NCBI GenBank assembly: GCA_024641335.1
Contig: JAHEDG010000013.1
Coordinates: 1 to 64,000 of the forward strand
Reading direction: 5' to 3'
From: Candidatus Zixiibacteriota bacterium
GTDB taxonomy: Bacteria; Zixibacteria; MSB-5A5; UBA10806
Length of the DNA: 64,000 nt
The translations under genes were made by a program, and so were the position numbers. Below, in pieces: positions 27,468-39,498 of this stretch. The notes beneath the pieces are model-generated. The model did no database searches. It was not told the DNA's origin and saw nothing but the letters and a program-made list of their open reading frames with translations. Within the stretch, counting starts at the first letter, position 1, and every line of letters begins with the position of its first letter.

Positions 27468-27845
27468 TCAATTCTCCTTAAAAAATCGCGACATCACCAT
27501 TTTTTTCAATATACGAAAACCGCCTGTACCGAACAAACTAAATTCTCCGTTATTGCCCGTTTTTTAGTACCCCGATTCGATCTCCTTCGGCCAGAGATTA
27601 CAGGCTATCCGTTTCAAGCCCATTATAATCAACATAATTGAGCTGATTGCGGTTTCAAAATCTTTGATGGGCAATGGTAAAAAGCTGATCGTCCCATCGT
27701 TATGGATTCTAAGTTAACCTGAAAATACTTTACTTGAGATCGAAATTTTAGCCAACAGCGGGTCAGGCAACCCCTTATGTCTTTTGATACGCGATATGAA
27801 ATCCGGGGGGGAATGTCATATGCAGACTATAGCGCCTGTCATCTT
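27468..27845. other. Intergenic region upstream of the barrel gene
   Basis: The gap lies between the 3' end of spoVG and the 5' end of the barrel gene, both leftward, so it should hold the barrel promoter. I see no RNA gene, strong hairpin or repeat in it. Confidence 0.5.
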
Positions 27846-28130
27846 TTAAGCGTTTACTCCTTTTCCTGCAACCATCTGAGCTACTTCCAGCTCATAGGCT
27901 TCGAGCACTTTTTCTTCCACATGACGCCGCATCTCGGAATTGACCGGATGAGCGACATCCTGATAGGTACCGTCCGGACGTTTTTTCGAGGGCATGCTGA
28001 TAAAAAGCCCCTTGTTGCCGCTGATGATCTTCATTCCCCTGATGACAAAGGCGTTGTCGAAGGTGATATTGGCGAATGCCTTCAACTTATCCTCGTTTCT
28101 CATGGTCAGCCTGATTTCGGTGATTTCCAC
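27846..28130 (-). CDS. spoVG: SpoVG family RNA-binding regulator
   Basis: The 94-residue protein matches the family over its whole length: MEITEIRLTMRNEDKLKAFA, then ITFDNAFVIRGMKII and LFISMPSKKRPDGTYQDVAHP. SpoVG is a small site-specific DNA/RNA-binding protein found also in non-sporulating bacteria, where it acts as a global regulator. GGAGG lies upstream of the ATG. It is followed on the minus strand by the barrel gene 380 bp away and preceded by ispE. Confidence 0.95.
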   Translation of the reverse strand: MEITEIRLTMRNEDKLKAFANITFDNAFVIRGMKIISGNKGLFISMPSKKRPDGTYQDVAHPVNSEMRRHVEEKVLEAYELEVAQMVAGKGVNA

Positions 28131-28215
28131 GATTCCTCCTGGAGTTGCGTTTTGCTCCGACGATAAGAATGTAAAATAGAACGGCCCTCATATAATAAGC
28201 TGCTGATAACCACTT

Positions 28216-29085
28216 CTAAATTACCTCATAAAAAGGCGGCAATAATACCGGTCTGCAGTAAAACACTCTGAAGCCCGGCCCGAGTATCTTTTCCATTTTC
28301 AGTTGTCTGATATCGCGAGAGAAAAAAATACCGAAAAAAGCCGACCCGGAACCTGTCATAGCGCTATAATCAGCTCCATTGGAATCCAAAATCTCCTTCA
28401 AATTCGAGAGCTCCGGCAGTTTTTTCAATGTAACCTCTTCCAGATCATTCTTGAACGACCCTAACAACCGCCTGAATCTGGAGAAATCTATCCTTTTTAA
28501 TAATAAAAAAGATTCTTCATTTTTTGTCAAGTTAATTTTTACATCTTGATATATCTGGGCAGTGGAAGCGGTTGCCGAACAGGTGATTACGACAACGCTG
28601 TAGTCTGTGGTTATCTGCGTCGGGTTGATTATTTCACCGCGGCCCGAAACACGGGCCTGGCCTCCGGTTAAGAAGAACGGGACATCCGATCCTATCGCGG
28701 AAGCCAGAGCGATGACAGTTTTAAGGTTCGGCTTAATACCATAAAGTTTGCACAGACCCCTGATTACGAATCCGGCGTCGGACGACCCTCCGCCCAACCC
28801 CGATCCGTAGGGGATTTTCTTCTTAAGATCTATGCGCACACCGGGAAAATAGTATTCGTCTCGCAGCGCCAGGGTGGCTTTCAGAGCCAGATTATTTTCG
28901 TCCACGGGGAGCGCCGGATCGTCGCAGACCATCTCTATTATGTCTGATTTTTCCAACGTGATCTCGTCATAGAGATCTATTGTCTGCATCAGACTATCGA
29001 TCTGGTGATAACCATCGTCCCGCTTTCCGAGAATTCGCAGATATAGATTTATCTTGGCAGGGGCCTTTAGCGATATTTTGTCCAA
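28216..29085 (-). CDS. ispE: 4-diphosphocytidyl-2-C-methyl-D-erythritol kinase
   Basis: The 289-residue GHMP kinase phosphorylates CDP-methylerythritol in the MEP isoprenoid pathway. Marks are APAKINLYLRILGKRDDGYH with the catalytic Lys, the ATP loop PYGSGLGGGSSDA, and the late SAMTGSGSAFFGIF. It overlaps the end of the Wzi-like gene by 19 bp, so the two are co-transcribed. spoVG follows 85 bp downstream, an ispE-spoVG order also known from Firmicutes. Confidence 0.95.
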   Translation of the reverse strand: MDKISLKAPAKINLYLRILGKRDDGYHQIDSLMQTIDLYDEITLEKSDIIEMVCDDPALPVDENNLALKATLALRDEYYFPGVRIDLKKKIPYGSGLGGGSSDAGFVIRGLCKLYGIKPNLKTVIALASAIGSDVPFFLTGGQARVSGRGEIINPTQITTDYSVVVITCSATASTAQIYQDVKINLTKNEESFLLLKRIDFSRFRRLLGSFKNDLEEVTLKKLPELSNLKEILDSNGADYSAMTGSGSAFFGIFFSRDIRQLKMEKILGPGFRVFYCRPVLLPPFYEVI

Positions 29086-30623
29086 AACGGAATACCTGTA
29101 TCCAACCTGTATGATAAGTACAAATTAACATAAAACTGGCCGAAAGATCTGCCCTTATCATGCTTATAATTGGTAATATCCTGATGACCTAAGGCGCAGC
29201 CGGTTTCCATATTATTCAGGATTCGAAAATTCGAAACCAGGCTGATATCGTCGGTAATCTCCACGATACCAGACGGGAATTTTTCAATTTTTGGCAATAT
29301 ACCGTCCTGACGATCGACAGCGTAATACTCCCCTTTCCCCCTTGAGGCCCACTGAATCCCTATCCGGCTATTGCCGGCGAACCGTCTGGTCAGAGAGGCG
29401 AATATTTCGTACTCATCGGAATCCAGACGTCCGATAGGACGGTCCCAGTTGTAATAGACATTGACTCGTTTCCTGTGGCCGTAAACATATTTATCTATAG
29501 CGTTAAGCTCTATCAGAGCTTTCCAATGGCTGAAACGGGACGGGTTCAGATCGGCGCCCAGTTGTATCCCGAGTCGCTGAGGCCCGTTGTTCTCATACTG
29601 AAAATCATCCGCAATCAGCTGACCGTAAAATCGTCCGATTCCCTTTTTCGTCCATGACCCGTCGATAGCCCAAAATGTGTTGTCATCCAAAGACCGGTTG
29701 AAGGACTCCCAGTAGAAAAGAACTACAGGGATACCATAGTATATCTCCGGCAGCCGCTCCGGCCCTCCATAGAGAACCACTTCCGATAAGGCTAATTCCC
29801 AGCTATTGCCGGTATTCAGAGCGAACCGATGTCCGGCCAGATAGCGTCTGTTATTCTCGGCCCGAACCGGGTCGTAATAATCATCGATTCTGGCTGTAAA
29901 CCATGACAACCTGAACGGCTTCAGATCGAACCGAAAACTAATCATATCCAAAGGCGGAGAACCGTTATCGATAAGCAGACTTCCCCGTGAGGACGGCCCC
30001 CAGATAATCCTCTGACGTCCCGCCAGGATATTGAAATTACCGAGTTCAAAAGCGGCGTAAGCATGATCGAACTGGCCGATTATGCGGGCGTTATGCGCCC
30101 TGCCGTAATACCAGGGATACCCGGTACCGTCGGAATCGAAGATCAGCCTGGTATCGATCCCCCAGTTATTGTCTTTCGAAATCCACCAGCCGGCATTATA
30201 AGCGGAACCGATTTCGCCCTTGAAATTACGGTTTACATACCTTGCTCTTCGCAGAAAATACCCATCCCGGCGTTCCCTGGAAAGACCTCGAAGTTCCAAA
30301 CCGAGATTGAAATCTCCGGACAGGCGGTCGGGTAAGCTTTTTTGAGGCGGACCGAGATAATTCAGTACAAACTCGGCAGTTTCCCTGCTTGACGAATCGA
30401 AGACTGGCATATCGGACATTATCGCCCTTATGACTTCATTCATCAGCCATGGTCTTTCAGCCACTGTTAGATCGTTGAGGTAGCCCCTGTTTATCAAATC
30501 CAGGATCTCCAGATTGACAGGATCGGCGGACGAGATAAACACGGTTTGAGCGTGAGACGAGCTGAAGAGAATTATCGCGGATATAAAAAGCGTCGTCCAG
30601 ATGGTTCTATAAATTAAAAGCAT
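29067..30623 (-). CDS. Wzi-like outer-membrane protein (capsule assembly type)
   Basis: The 518-residue protein has a signal peptide (end SSHAQ), a helical N-terminal part (LEILDLINRGYLNDL) and a barrel region. The core AGRQRIIWGPSSRGSLLID followed by PPLDMISFRF matches the recognisable centre of the Wzi / capsule assembly family, in which the barrel binds surface polysaccharide. Many C-terminal strands follow (RIGIQWASRGKGEYY, YVNLYLSYRLD). The nucleotide-sugar genes to the right fit a surface polysaccharide role, but direct linkage is not shown. Confidence 0.78.
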   Translation of the reverse strand: MLLIYRTIWTTLFISAIILFSSSHAQTVFISSADPVNLEILDLINRGYLNDLTVAERPWLMNEVIRAIMSDMPVFDSSSRETAEFVLNYLGPPQKSLPDRLSGDFNLGLELRGLSRERRDGYFLRRARYVNRNFKGEIGSAYNAGWWISKDNNWGIDTRLIFDSDGTGYPWYYGRAHNARIIGQFDHAYAAFELGNFNILAGRQRIIWGPSSRGSLLIDNGSPPLDMISFRFDLKPFRLSWFTARIDDYYDPVRAENNRRYLAGHRFALNTGNSWELALSEVVLYGGPERLPEIYYGIPVVLFYWESFNRSLDDNTFWAIDGSWTKKGIGRFYGQLIADDFQYENNGPQRLGIQLGADLNPSRFSHWKALIELNAIDKYVYGHRKRVNVYYNWDRPIGRLDSDEYEIFASLTRRFAGNSRIGIQWASRGKGEYYAVDRQDGILPKIEKFPSGIVEITDDISLVSNFRILNNMETGCALGHQDITNYKHDKGRSFGQFYVNLYLSYRLDTGIPFWTKYR

Positions 30624-30747
30624 AACATCAATTTATCCGGCAAGTTACAGAATGTCAAGTTGATAGAGATGTATTCTCCTGGGTCATTCATCAGGATTTG
30701 GGGAAATGTGATCGACCGTTTAAAAATAATGAGTTGAAATAATATCT

Positions 30748-31560
30748 TTAAAATCCCAGGTGAATCCCGAACGCCCACTTATGATCGGCGCGGCTGCGAA
30801 TAGACTGATTATCGTAAGGCCAGTGTCTGAAATAAATCATCATCGCGCCTTTATCGCCGTAGATGGTGAAATTAAGATCCAGGCGATGCCGCCGTTTCAG
30901 CTCACTTTCCTTGTCCAGGACCCATAGGTTATCGGAATCCAGGTCTATCCCGATTCGCTTGTAACGCAGCAGACGGTATTGAAAATCGGTGTTCATGGTA
31001 AATTCGTAGTCATGATGTTTCTGAAAGCTCATTCCCCGGGGAGCGAAAAAACTGGCTATCAGATGATAATCAAAACCGTTTTCCCATATGAGACCATCGG
31101 CTTTCGGCTCGGGTTGATGATACTTGATTTTGGAAAGATACTTCATATTTCCGAAACCGAGCCTGAGAGAGTTCCAATACACGGAATTATCGTGCCATCT
31201 GTCTATATCGTGGAAACAATCATGATGAATCTGCGCTTCCATAAAATACTTCTGGAACTCCAGTCTTCCCGCGAGCCCGAAGGACCAATGAGCCCGTGTC
31301 GGATCGAAGACCATATTCGATCTGTATTTCCGCCCCATATGCGTTTCCTTGAACAGGTCGACCATGAAGAAAAAACGCTTATAGGCGAATGTCTCGATGT
31401 TGGCGCTCAGTTCGGTGTCTATAAAGTAATCTCCGTTCTGCTTGAAATAGATATAGGAAACGATATCGCCGTGCCCCTCGAAAAGGACCCTGAAATCGCC
31501 GGCGGAAACGCCGCTCGAAATAAACAAAACCGCTATAATTGCTGATAGGGATCCGCGCAA
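30748..31560 (-). CDS. Exported protein, probably outer-membrane barrel
   Basis: The 270-residue product has a short signal peptide (end GVSAG) and then long alternating strands rich in Tyr, Phe, His and Arg (YFIDTELSANIETFAYKRF, FMEAQIHHDCFHDIDRW). It ends in HKWAFGIHLGF, a barrel-type last strand with terminal Phe. I do not recognise a named family. It lies upstream of the Wzi-like gene on the same strand, separated by 124 bp. Confidence 0.62.
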   Translation of the reverse strand: MRGSLSAIIAVLFISSGVSAGDFRVLFEGHGDIVSYIYFKQNGDYFIDTELSANIETFAYKRFFFMVDLFKETHMGRKYRSNMVFDPTRAHWSFGLAGRLEFQKYFMEAQIHHDCFHDIDRWHDNSVYWNSLRLGFGNMKYLSKIKYHQPEPKADGLIWENGFDYHLIASFFAPRGMSFQKHHDYEFTMNTDFQYRLLRYKRIGIDLDSDNLWVLDKESELKRRHRLDLNFTIYGDKGAMMIYFRHWPYDNQSIRSRADHKWAFGIHLGF

Positions 31561-31625
31561 CTTCCACCTCTCATTTTTTTTGCACTCGGCCAGGCTAAGA
31601 GGACATCCGGATAATATCCCAATAA

Positions 31626-31656
31626 AGAAAAACGCCGCCTCGGTTCAGCGGCGTCG
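31626..31656 (-). terminator. Rho-independent terminator of the nucleotide-sugar cluster
   Basis: The stem CGCCGC/GCGGCG, extended by A-T pairs, lies just past the stop of the UDP-sugar dehydrogenase and is followed on the minus strand by a T-rich tract. Confidence 0.8.
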
Positions 31657-31671
31657 GAAAATCATGGCCTG

Positions 31672-33048
31672 TCAAATCTTAAAAATCTTCTTCCTGCCGG
31701 AGATCACGTTTTTAGTAGCGTTCCTGGTATCCACCACTATCGGCGAGTTATCGACAATCCACTGGTAGTTGAACGAGGAATGATCGGTTGTTATAGCCGC
31801 GCAATCGCAGGACTTCAGCGTTTTTTCATTGAGCGTAATAGCCTTGAGATCCGGCCCATGATCCATCTTTATAACCGGAACGAACGGGTCGCAGTAGCTG
31901 ACTTTGGCTCCCTTTTCCTGAAGCAGCCTGATTACGTCCAGCGCCGGAGATTCCCGCAGATCGGAGATATCTTTTTTATAGGCTACGCCGAGTATCAATA
32001 TCCTGGCGCCATTGATCGAGAGTCTTCTCGAATTCAGGGCCTTGGTGATTTTCTCAACCACGAATTCCGGCATGTGAGAGTTGATATCGCCGGCCAGTTC
32101 GATAAATCTGGCGTAGTAATTCAGCGATTTCAATTTCCATGAGAGGTAATGAGGGTCGATAGGTATACAATGTCCTCCAAGCCCGGGGCCTGGATAAAAC
32201 GGCATGAACCCGAACGGTTTTGTGGCGGCGGCGTCGATAACCTCCCACACGTCGATTCCCAATCGATCGCACATCAGGGCTACCTCGTTAACCAGACCGA
32301 TATTTACAGATCTGAACGTGTTTTCGAGCAGTTTGACCATCTCGGCAGCCTTGGTCGACGATGTCGGGATAACCTGGACTATCACCTGTTCGTAAAACGC
32401 TTTGGCTACCTTCAAGCAGGCCGGAGTCGTGCCTCCCACGATTTTAGGCGTGTTCTGAGTCGTGTATTTTTCATTCCCCGGATCGACTCTTTCGGGCGAG
32501 AAGGCCAGGAACAGATCTCTGCCCACCTTCAGCCCGAGCGCGTCAAGTTTGGGCCGAATCAACTCCTCGGTCGTGCCGGGATAGGTGGTCGATTCCAGGA
32601 CAACCAATTGTCCCTGGTGAAGATATTTCTCAATCTGCTCAACCGCGGCCAATATAAATGAAACGTCCGGGTCCTTGGTTTTATTCAGAGGGGTCGGCAC
32701 GCAGATAATGACCACGTCCGAGTTCTTCAAGACAGAGAAATCGTTGGTGCAATGGAGCCTTTTGAGATCGACCAGCTCTTTGACCTCGTAATCCTTGATA
32801 TCGTCGACATCCGATTTACCGGCGTTGATCGTTTTTATTTTTTTCTCCAGTATATCGATACCGTTGACCTTGAACCCCACCCGGCCGAATTCCACCGCCA
32901 GGGGCAGGCCCACGTATCCCATGCCGATAATAGCTATCGACGCCGACCGGTCTTTAATTTTTTTCTCCAGGCGCGAGGCCAGATCCTCGCCCGCGATTAC
33001 CGTAGTTTTCTTTTTAGTGTCTTGTTTTTTCGCGGATTTCGATGGCAT
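31672..33048 (-). CDS. Nucleotide-sugar dehydrogenase (UDP-N-acetylglucosamine 6-dehydrogenase, WbpA-like)
   Basis: The 458-residue protein has the three-domain layout of UDP-sugar dehydrogenases: an N-terminal Rossmann domain (IAIIGMGYVGLPLAVEFG), a central helix, and a UDP-binding domain. The catalytic Cys lies in PGLGGHCIPIDPHYL. The GGHCIP form and the NTFRSVNIGLVNE segment fit the WbpA/WbpO group rather than Ugd. A basic leader of about 25 residues (MPSKSAKKQDTKKK) precedes the Rossmann fold. It oxidises UDP-GlcNAc or a similar sugar to the uronic acid for surface glycans. GGGGGA precedes the ATG. Confidence 0.9.
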   Translation of the reverse strand: MPSKSAKKQDTKKKTTVIAGEDLASRLEKKIKDRSASIAIIGMGYVGLPLAVEFGRVGFKVNGIDILEKKIKTINAGKSDVDDIKDYEVKELVDLKRLHCTNDFSVLKNSDVVIICVPTPLNKTKDPDVSFILAAVEQIEKYLHQGQLVVLESTTYPGTTEELIRPKLDALGLKVGRDLFLAFSPERVDPGNEKYTTQNTPKIVGGTTPACLKVAKAFYEQVIVQVIPTSSTKAAEMVKLLENTFRSVNIGLVNEVALMCDRLGIDVWEVIDAAATKPFGFMPFYPGPGLGGHCIPIDPHYLSWKLKSLNYYARFIELAGDINSHMPEFVVEKITKALNSRRLSINGARILILGVAYKKDISDLRESPALDVIRLLQEKGAKVSYCDPFVPVIKMDHGPDLKAITLNEKTLKSCDCAAITTDHSSFNYQWIVDNSPIVVDTRNATKNVISGRKKIFKI

Positions 33049-33102
33049 TTATATTCCCCCGACAAAAATTGAGCTGTTCTTTATAGAGTATATCGTCAAA
33101 CT

Positions 33103-34065
33103 TCAAATTTCCTCAATCAGGCGAGAACGCCAATATTTCAGTGAATCGGCCAGAGTGGTTTCTATCGGAATGGCCGGCTCCCAGCCGGTCTCCGATCTGA
33201 TCCTGTCATTGGAGCCGATCAAAATCGGAATATCTACCGGCCTTAATCGAGATTGATCGCTCATTATCTCGATATTCTTGTCTACCATGGTTCGGTATAA
33301 ATCCAGAAGCTCGGAAAGAGAATATCCTTTGCCGGAACAAACGTTGTAGGGACGCCCTGCCGTACCTTTCTCCAGTATAGCCGCGTAAGCCCTGACCACG
33401 TCGCGAACATCGGTGTAATCACGCCGGACATTCATATTCCCGACCTTCAGCTCCGGCGGAGCGATACCCAGATCGATCTTGGAGATTTGGAACGCCCAAT
33501 CGGAGAGAACGCCTACGGTCTTCTGACCCGGCCCGGAATGAGAAAACGCCCTGGCGATATATACCGGCAGATCATAAGCCCGGTAATATTGATAAGCCAG
33601 AAGATCCACGGCCGCTTTGCTGACCGCGTAAGGATTTATCGGCCTCAGAGGACGATCTTCGACTACCGGACATTCCTCCGGAGTCAACTGGCCGTAAACC
33701 TCCGACGATGATATTATCAGGGTCTTTATGGGGAAATCGACTTTGCTGATTGTCTCCAGCAGGTTCAGTGTCCCTATCAGGTTTACCGAGAAGGTCTCGA
33801 ACGGGTTTTCAAACGATATTTTCACAGACGATTGCGCGGCCAGATGAAAAATAACGTCAGGAGCGAATTCGGTCAGAGCATTCGACATAACCGCTTCATC
33901 GCGAAGATCGCCGCTGAAAAACCGCAGGTCTTTTTCGCCGGTCTGCTCGCCGGTTTTATCCGGCTGATCGTTATCAAGACCGGCCACTTCGTAATTTTCC
34001 AAGAGCAGATGCCTGGCCAGATGCCCGCCGACAAAACCGCGTATGCCTGTGATCAGGGCTTTCAT
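33103..34065 (-). CDS. NAD(P)-dependent sugar epimerase/reductase, probably GDP-6-deoxy-D-mannose reductase
   Basis: The 320-residue short-chain dehydrogenase has the nucleotide loop TGIRGFVGGHLARHLL, the Ser of SSSEVYG and the YxxxK pair in YAVSKAAVD. ARAFSHSGPGQ matches Rmd-type reductases that reduce GDP-4-keto-6-deoxymannose. The gmd gene that makes this substrate lies 192 bp upstream on the same strand, which supports GDP-D-rhamnose synthesis. A GDP-fucose-type reductase is less likely. Confidence 0.85.
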   Translation of the reverse strand: MKALITGIRGFVGGHLARHLLLENYEVAGLDNDQPDKTGEQTGEKDLRFFSGDLRDEAVMSNALTEFAPDVIFHLAAQSSVKISFENPFETFSVNLIGTLNLLETISKVDFPIKTLIISSSEVYGQLTPEECPVVEDRPLRPINPYAVSKAAVDLLAYQYYRAYDLPVYIARAFSHSGPGQKTVGVLSDWAFQISKIDLGIAPPELKVGNMNVRRDYTDVRDVVRAYAAILEKGTAGRPYNVCSGKGYSLSELLDLYRTMVDKNIEIMSDQSRLRPVDIPILIGSNDRIRSETGWEPAIPIETTLADSLKYWRSRLIEEI

Positions 34066-34257
34066 GTCAAGTACCTATCGCACATCTTAAATATTAATAC
34101 AGAATTCAACATTATTCCTTTAGTTCCTCTTAATCACGGTATTATTTCTGAGTATATCTCGGGGAAATATAAAACAATTCGAACTTATGATCGGTCTCGG
34201 AGTGTTTTTCCCGGGCATGCCCGCTGATCTTTTGAGGAGATCTATAATCCATCGATT

Positions 34258-35217
34258 CTACTTCTTCCCCAGCTTTTCCATATCGGAGTCGACCATCATT
34301 TTAACCATCTGCTCGAACGATACTTCCGGCTCCCAGCCCATTTCCTTTTTGGCGTGGGAAGCGTCTCCCAAGAGTTCATCGACCTCGGCCGGCCGAACAA
34401 AGCGCGGATCGGTGACCACATATTTTTTATAATCCATATCCAGGTGGGAGAAAGCTATCCGGCAGAGTTCGCCGACAGTATGGCTATGGCCGGTGGCAAT
34501 TACGAAATTATCCGGTTTCGGATGTTGAAGCATCATCCACATAGCTCTTACATAATCTCCCGCGTAACCCCAGTCGCGTTTGGCGTCGAGATTGCCCAGA
34601 GCCAGTTTTTCGGCCAGACCGAGCTTGATCCTCGCCGCGCCGTCAGTGATCTTCCGAGTGACGAATTCCAGGCCGCGCCGGGGAGATTCATGGTTGAAGA
34701 GGATTCCCGAAACGGCGAATATATCGTAAGATTCTCTATAGTTTACCGTAATAAAATGACCGTAAACCTTGGCTACCCCATAAGGAGATCGAGGATAGAA
34801 CGGCGTCTTTTCGGTCTGCGGCACCTCCGCCACCTTGCCGAACATCTCCGACGATGAAGCCTGGTAAAATTTGATTTTACGGTTGAACTGCTTGACCGCC
34901 TCCAGAACTTTAGTGACCCCTAAAGCGTCGAATTCCCCTGTCAGGAGCGGCTGTTTCCATGATGTAGGCACGAACGATTGAGCGGCCAGATTGTAAACCT
35001 CGTCCGGTTTCGATTCTTCAATAACCCCCAAGATTGAAAGCTGGTCCAGAAGATCGCCGTGAACCAAATGGAGCTTATCGCGGATATGATCTATCCGCTC
35101 GAAATTCTCGGTGGAGTTGCGGCGGACCATGCCGTAAACTTCATACCCTTTTTCTATCAGCAGTTCGGCCAGATATGATCCGTCCTGACCGGTAATTCCC
35201 GTAATTAAAGCTCTCAT
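34258..35217 (-). CDS. gmd: GDP-mannose 4,6-dehydratase
   Basis: The 319-residue enzyme forms GDP-4-keto-6-deoxymannose from GDP-mannose. Marks are [35 protein letters not shown], the catalytic [17 protein letters not shown] with the Tyr and Lys, and [17 protein letters not shown]. It is shorter than E. coli Gmd (about 370 residues), as is common for the short bacterial group. It feeds the reductase encoded downstream. Confidence 0.94.
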   Translation of the reverse strand: MRALITGITGQDGSYLAELLIEKGYEVYGMVRRNSTENFERIDHIRDKLHLVHGDLLDQLSILGVIEESKPDEVYNLAAQSFVPTSWKQPLLTGEFDALGVTKVLEAVKQFNRKIKFYQASSSEMFGKVAEVPQTEKTPFYPRSPYGVAKVYGHFITVNYRESYDIFAVSGILFNHESPRRGLEFVTRKITDGAARIKLGLAEKLALGNLDAKRDWGYAGDYVRAMWMMLQHPKPDNFVIATGHSHTVGELCRIAFSHLDMDYKKYVVTDPRFVRPAEVDELLGDASHAKKEMGWEPEVSFEQMVKMMVDSDMEKLGKK

Positions 35218-35527
35218 CGGTTCCCCTTGCTCAAACTCGCAAAATATAGCTTGTCAGCTCCAGATGTCAATCAATTATGAGAATAATCCGAAAAGCAGCC
35301 GTAAACCGGCCGCTTTCGGCCAAATCGATCCGGCCGTTCTCACAGCCGGCTTTTGCGCTTTTGTAAACCTCTGAATTACAACCGGATACGCTACCAAAAA
35401 TATATCTTTCAAAACAGCTTTTATCTTGAAATATCAAGCGTATAATGGTATTATATTTAATTGCGGGAAATAGCCTGATGACGCGAAGATCGCGGGGCTG
35501 TTGATCCAGTATTGTCGAAGAGAGAGA
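35218..35527. other. Divergent intergenic region between gmd and the DUF721-gyrB operon
   Basis: It must hold promoters for both directions. A perfect -10 hexamer TATAAT lies at 35441-35446, about 80 bp before the DUF721 start, next to the small palindrome CTTGAAATATCAAG, but no good -35 hexamer is seen at the usual distance. No RNA gene is evident. Confidence 0.45.
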
Positions 35528-37763
<2,236 letters not shown>

Positions 37764-37771
37764 ATTCTGTG

Positions 37772-37835
37772 CTGTCGGGTCACCCGACCCGACAGTTGCT
37801 TGAACAAGATAAAGCGTTCAGGTGAAATCTCCTGA
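37772..37835. repeat. Two REP-like hairpins after gyrB
   Basis: The first hairpin (37772-37795) has arms CTGTCGGGT and ACCCGACAG; the second (about 37817-37835) has TCAGG and CCTGA around 8 nt. Neither has a T run. The GTCAGG/CCTGAC theme recalls the hairpins beside the transposase at 53.4 and 54.1 kb. Confidence 0.45.
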
Positions 37836-37917
37836 CCCCATACCTGTGCCCGGCAGATGCCCTCGTCCGCCGGGAAGTGTTGAATTTAAGAGGACAGATC
37901 GGCCGCGCCGATTTATA

Positions 37918-39363
37918 TCAATCACGTAGCAAAATCTCCGCCGCCGCCCCGCCATCGTTATAGAATCGGACTTCTCCCCCGTGTTCCTCGATTATCTTTT
38001 TCACTATAATCAATCCGAGGCCGGTCCCTGTTTTCTTTCCGGTAATATAAGGCTGGTCGATCTTCTCTAATTTTTCCGCGGGATATCCGGGTCCGTTATC
38101 TCTGAAAATCACCCGAATCGCGTTATCCGTTTTTTCGGCGGTTATCTCGATAGACACCTTATCGGCCACCTCGACTGAGTTCTTTATCAGGTTGCCGAAA
38201 ACCCGTCCCATCATCAAAGGATCGAGATCGAGCAGCGGCAGATGGTCGGGGATAGCCGTATTAATTGTTACATTCTTCCTGTCCCGGTAAAGGAGAAGCG
38301 ATTTGTTCAGGATATCTTCAAGCGAGCATCTCACCCGTTTCAGCTGTGGTTCTCTGGCGAATGTCGAGAACTGTCCCGAGAGATCATTCAATGCCTGTAT
38401 CTGGATGCGTATAGCGGCCAGGAGATCGACCGCTTTATCGCCGGGGATATCCCCTTTTTGAGCCATCTCCTCCAGCCGGTAAAGCTCTATTGTAATGGGT
38501 GTGAGAGGATTCCTGATCTCATGCGCTATCCTTCGGGCGACTTCTCTCCAGGCCGCCAGACGTTCGGCAGTGAGCAGGCGTTGCTGGTTTTCGACAATCC
38601 GATCGGCCATAGTATTGAAGGAATCGGCCAAATCAGAAAACTCGTCCTTCCCCCCTAATTTGACCCTGCCCTGCAGATCGCCCGCTCCGAGCAGCCGCGC
38701 GCCGGATGTTAGTTTCGCCAGCGGATGGGTCAGTTGACGGCTTATAAATACCGACAGGATCAACCCGGCAGCCAGCGCCAGAAATATGGATGCCACGGTC
38801 AGCACAGTCAGAAGGCGAAGCGAAAACGCTTTATAGATCGAAAGGCTGGCCGATGTCGAAACCGCTTCCGCAAGCAACCGTCCATTTTCAGCGTAATCGG
38901 GTGGCAGAAGAATTCCGCAGCCGATCATGTATCGAGAACGGCCGACCGCATGGATCAGAAAGGCTCGCTCTTTGTAATACCATCGCCAGGTACCGGCCGC
39001 TGACGGCAGATCGCCGGGGATCGTATCGGCGGTTAACCGCAGAGAATCGGAGAATACCAGCAAACCGGATTCCGGGCTCTGAATAAAGACGATATCCGCC
39101 TTTTCTGTCTTGAGCCATTCGCTCAGCGATGTTCTATCGGGTATAAGCGGGACTGAACGCAGCTTATCCCGAAGCGTCTGCCCGGCCATGCTCTCGGCGT
39201 CGGCAGCCATACTCTCGGCCAGAGCCAGACTCGATTCCAGCCCGGACGCCCCTATTCGGTTCAGGGTAGAATTCAAGAGATAGGAAGCGGCGGCCAGGAT
39301 AATCAGGGCGGGCAATAGCCCGACAATGAAAATAATGACGAATATTCTGGAACGAAATTTCAT
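37918..39363 (-). CDS. Sensor histidine kinase (NtrY-like, HAMP-HisKA-HATPase)
   Basis: The order is: a membrane segment (FVIIFIVGLLPALIILAAA), a periplasmic sensor region of about 150 residues, a second membrane segment near residue 205, HAMP (LTHPLAKLTSGARLLGAGDL), a HisKA box with the phospho-acceptor His in RRIAHEIRNPLTPI, and a HATPase domain (NLIKNSVEVA, FRDNGPGYP, GTGLGLIIVKKI). It autophosphorylates and signals to a response regulator, but none is next to it. The start is uncertain: an in-frame TTG at 39402 would add 13 residues. Confidence 0.92.
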   Translation of the reverse strand: MKFRSRIFVIIFIVGLLPALIILAAASYLLNSTLNRIGASGLESSLALAESMAADAESMAGQTLRDKLRSVPLIPDRTSLSEWLKTEKADIVFIQSPESGLLVFSDSLRLTADTIPGDLPSAAGTWRWYYKERAFLIHAVGRSRYMIGCGILLPPDYAENGRLLAEAVSTSASLSIYKAFSLRLLTVLTVASIFLALAAGLILSVFISRQLTHPLAKLTSGARLLGAGDLQGRVKLGGKDEFSDLADSFNTMADRIVENQQRLLTAERLAAWREVARRIAHEIRNPLTPITIELYRLEEMAQKGDIPGDKAVDLLAAIRIQIQALNDLSGQFSTFAREPQLKRVRCSLEDILNKSLLLYRDRKNVTINTAIPDHLPLLDLDPLMMGRVFGNLIKNSVEVADKVSIEITAEKTDNAIRVIFRDNGPGYPAEKLEKIDQPYITGKKTGTGLGLIIVKKIIEEHGGEVRFYNDGGAAAEILLRD

Positions 39364-39498
39364 CTGTAAATGGATATTAGACTCCTGAAGTCCCGCTGTC
39401 AATGGCGATTTCCCGATTGCCTAATAAGAAATAAACCTGTTTTATTTCTTGACCTCAAGACAGCGATTTCATAGCCTTGGGCCGTGCCTGGCAAAATT

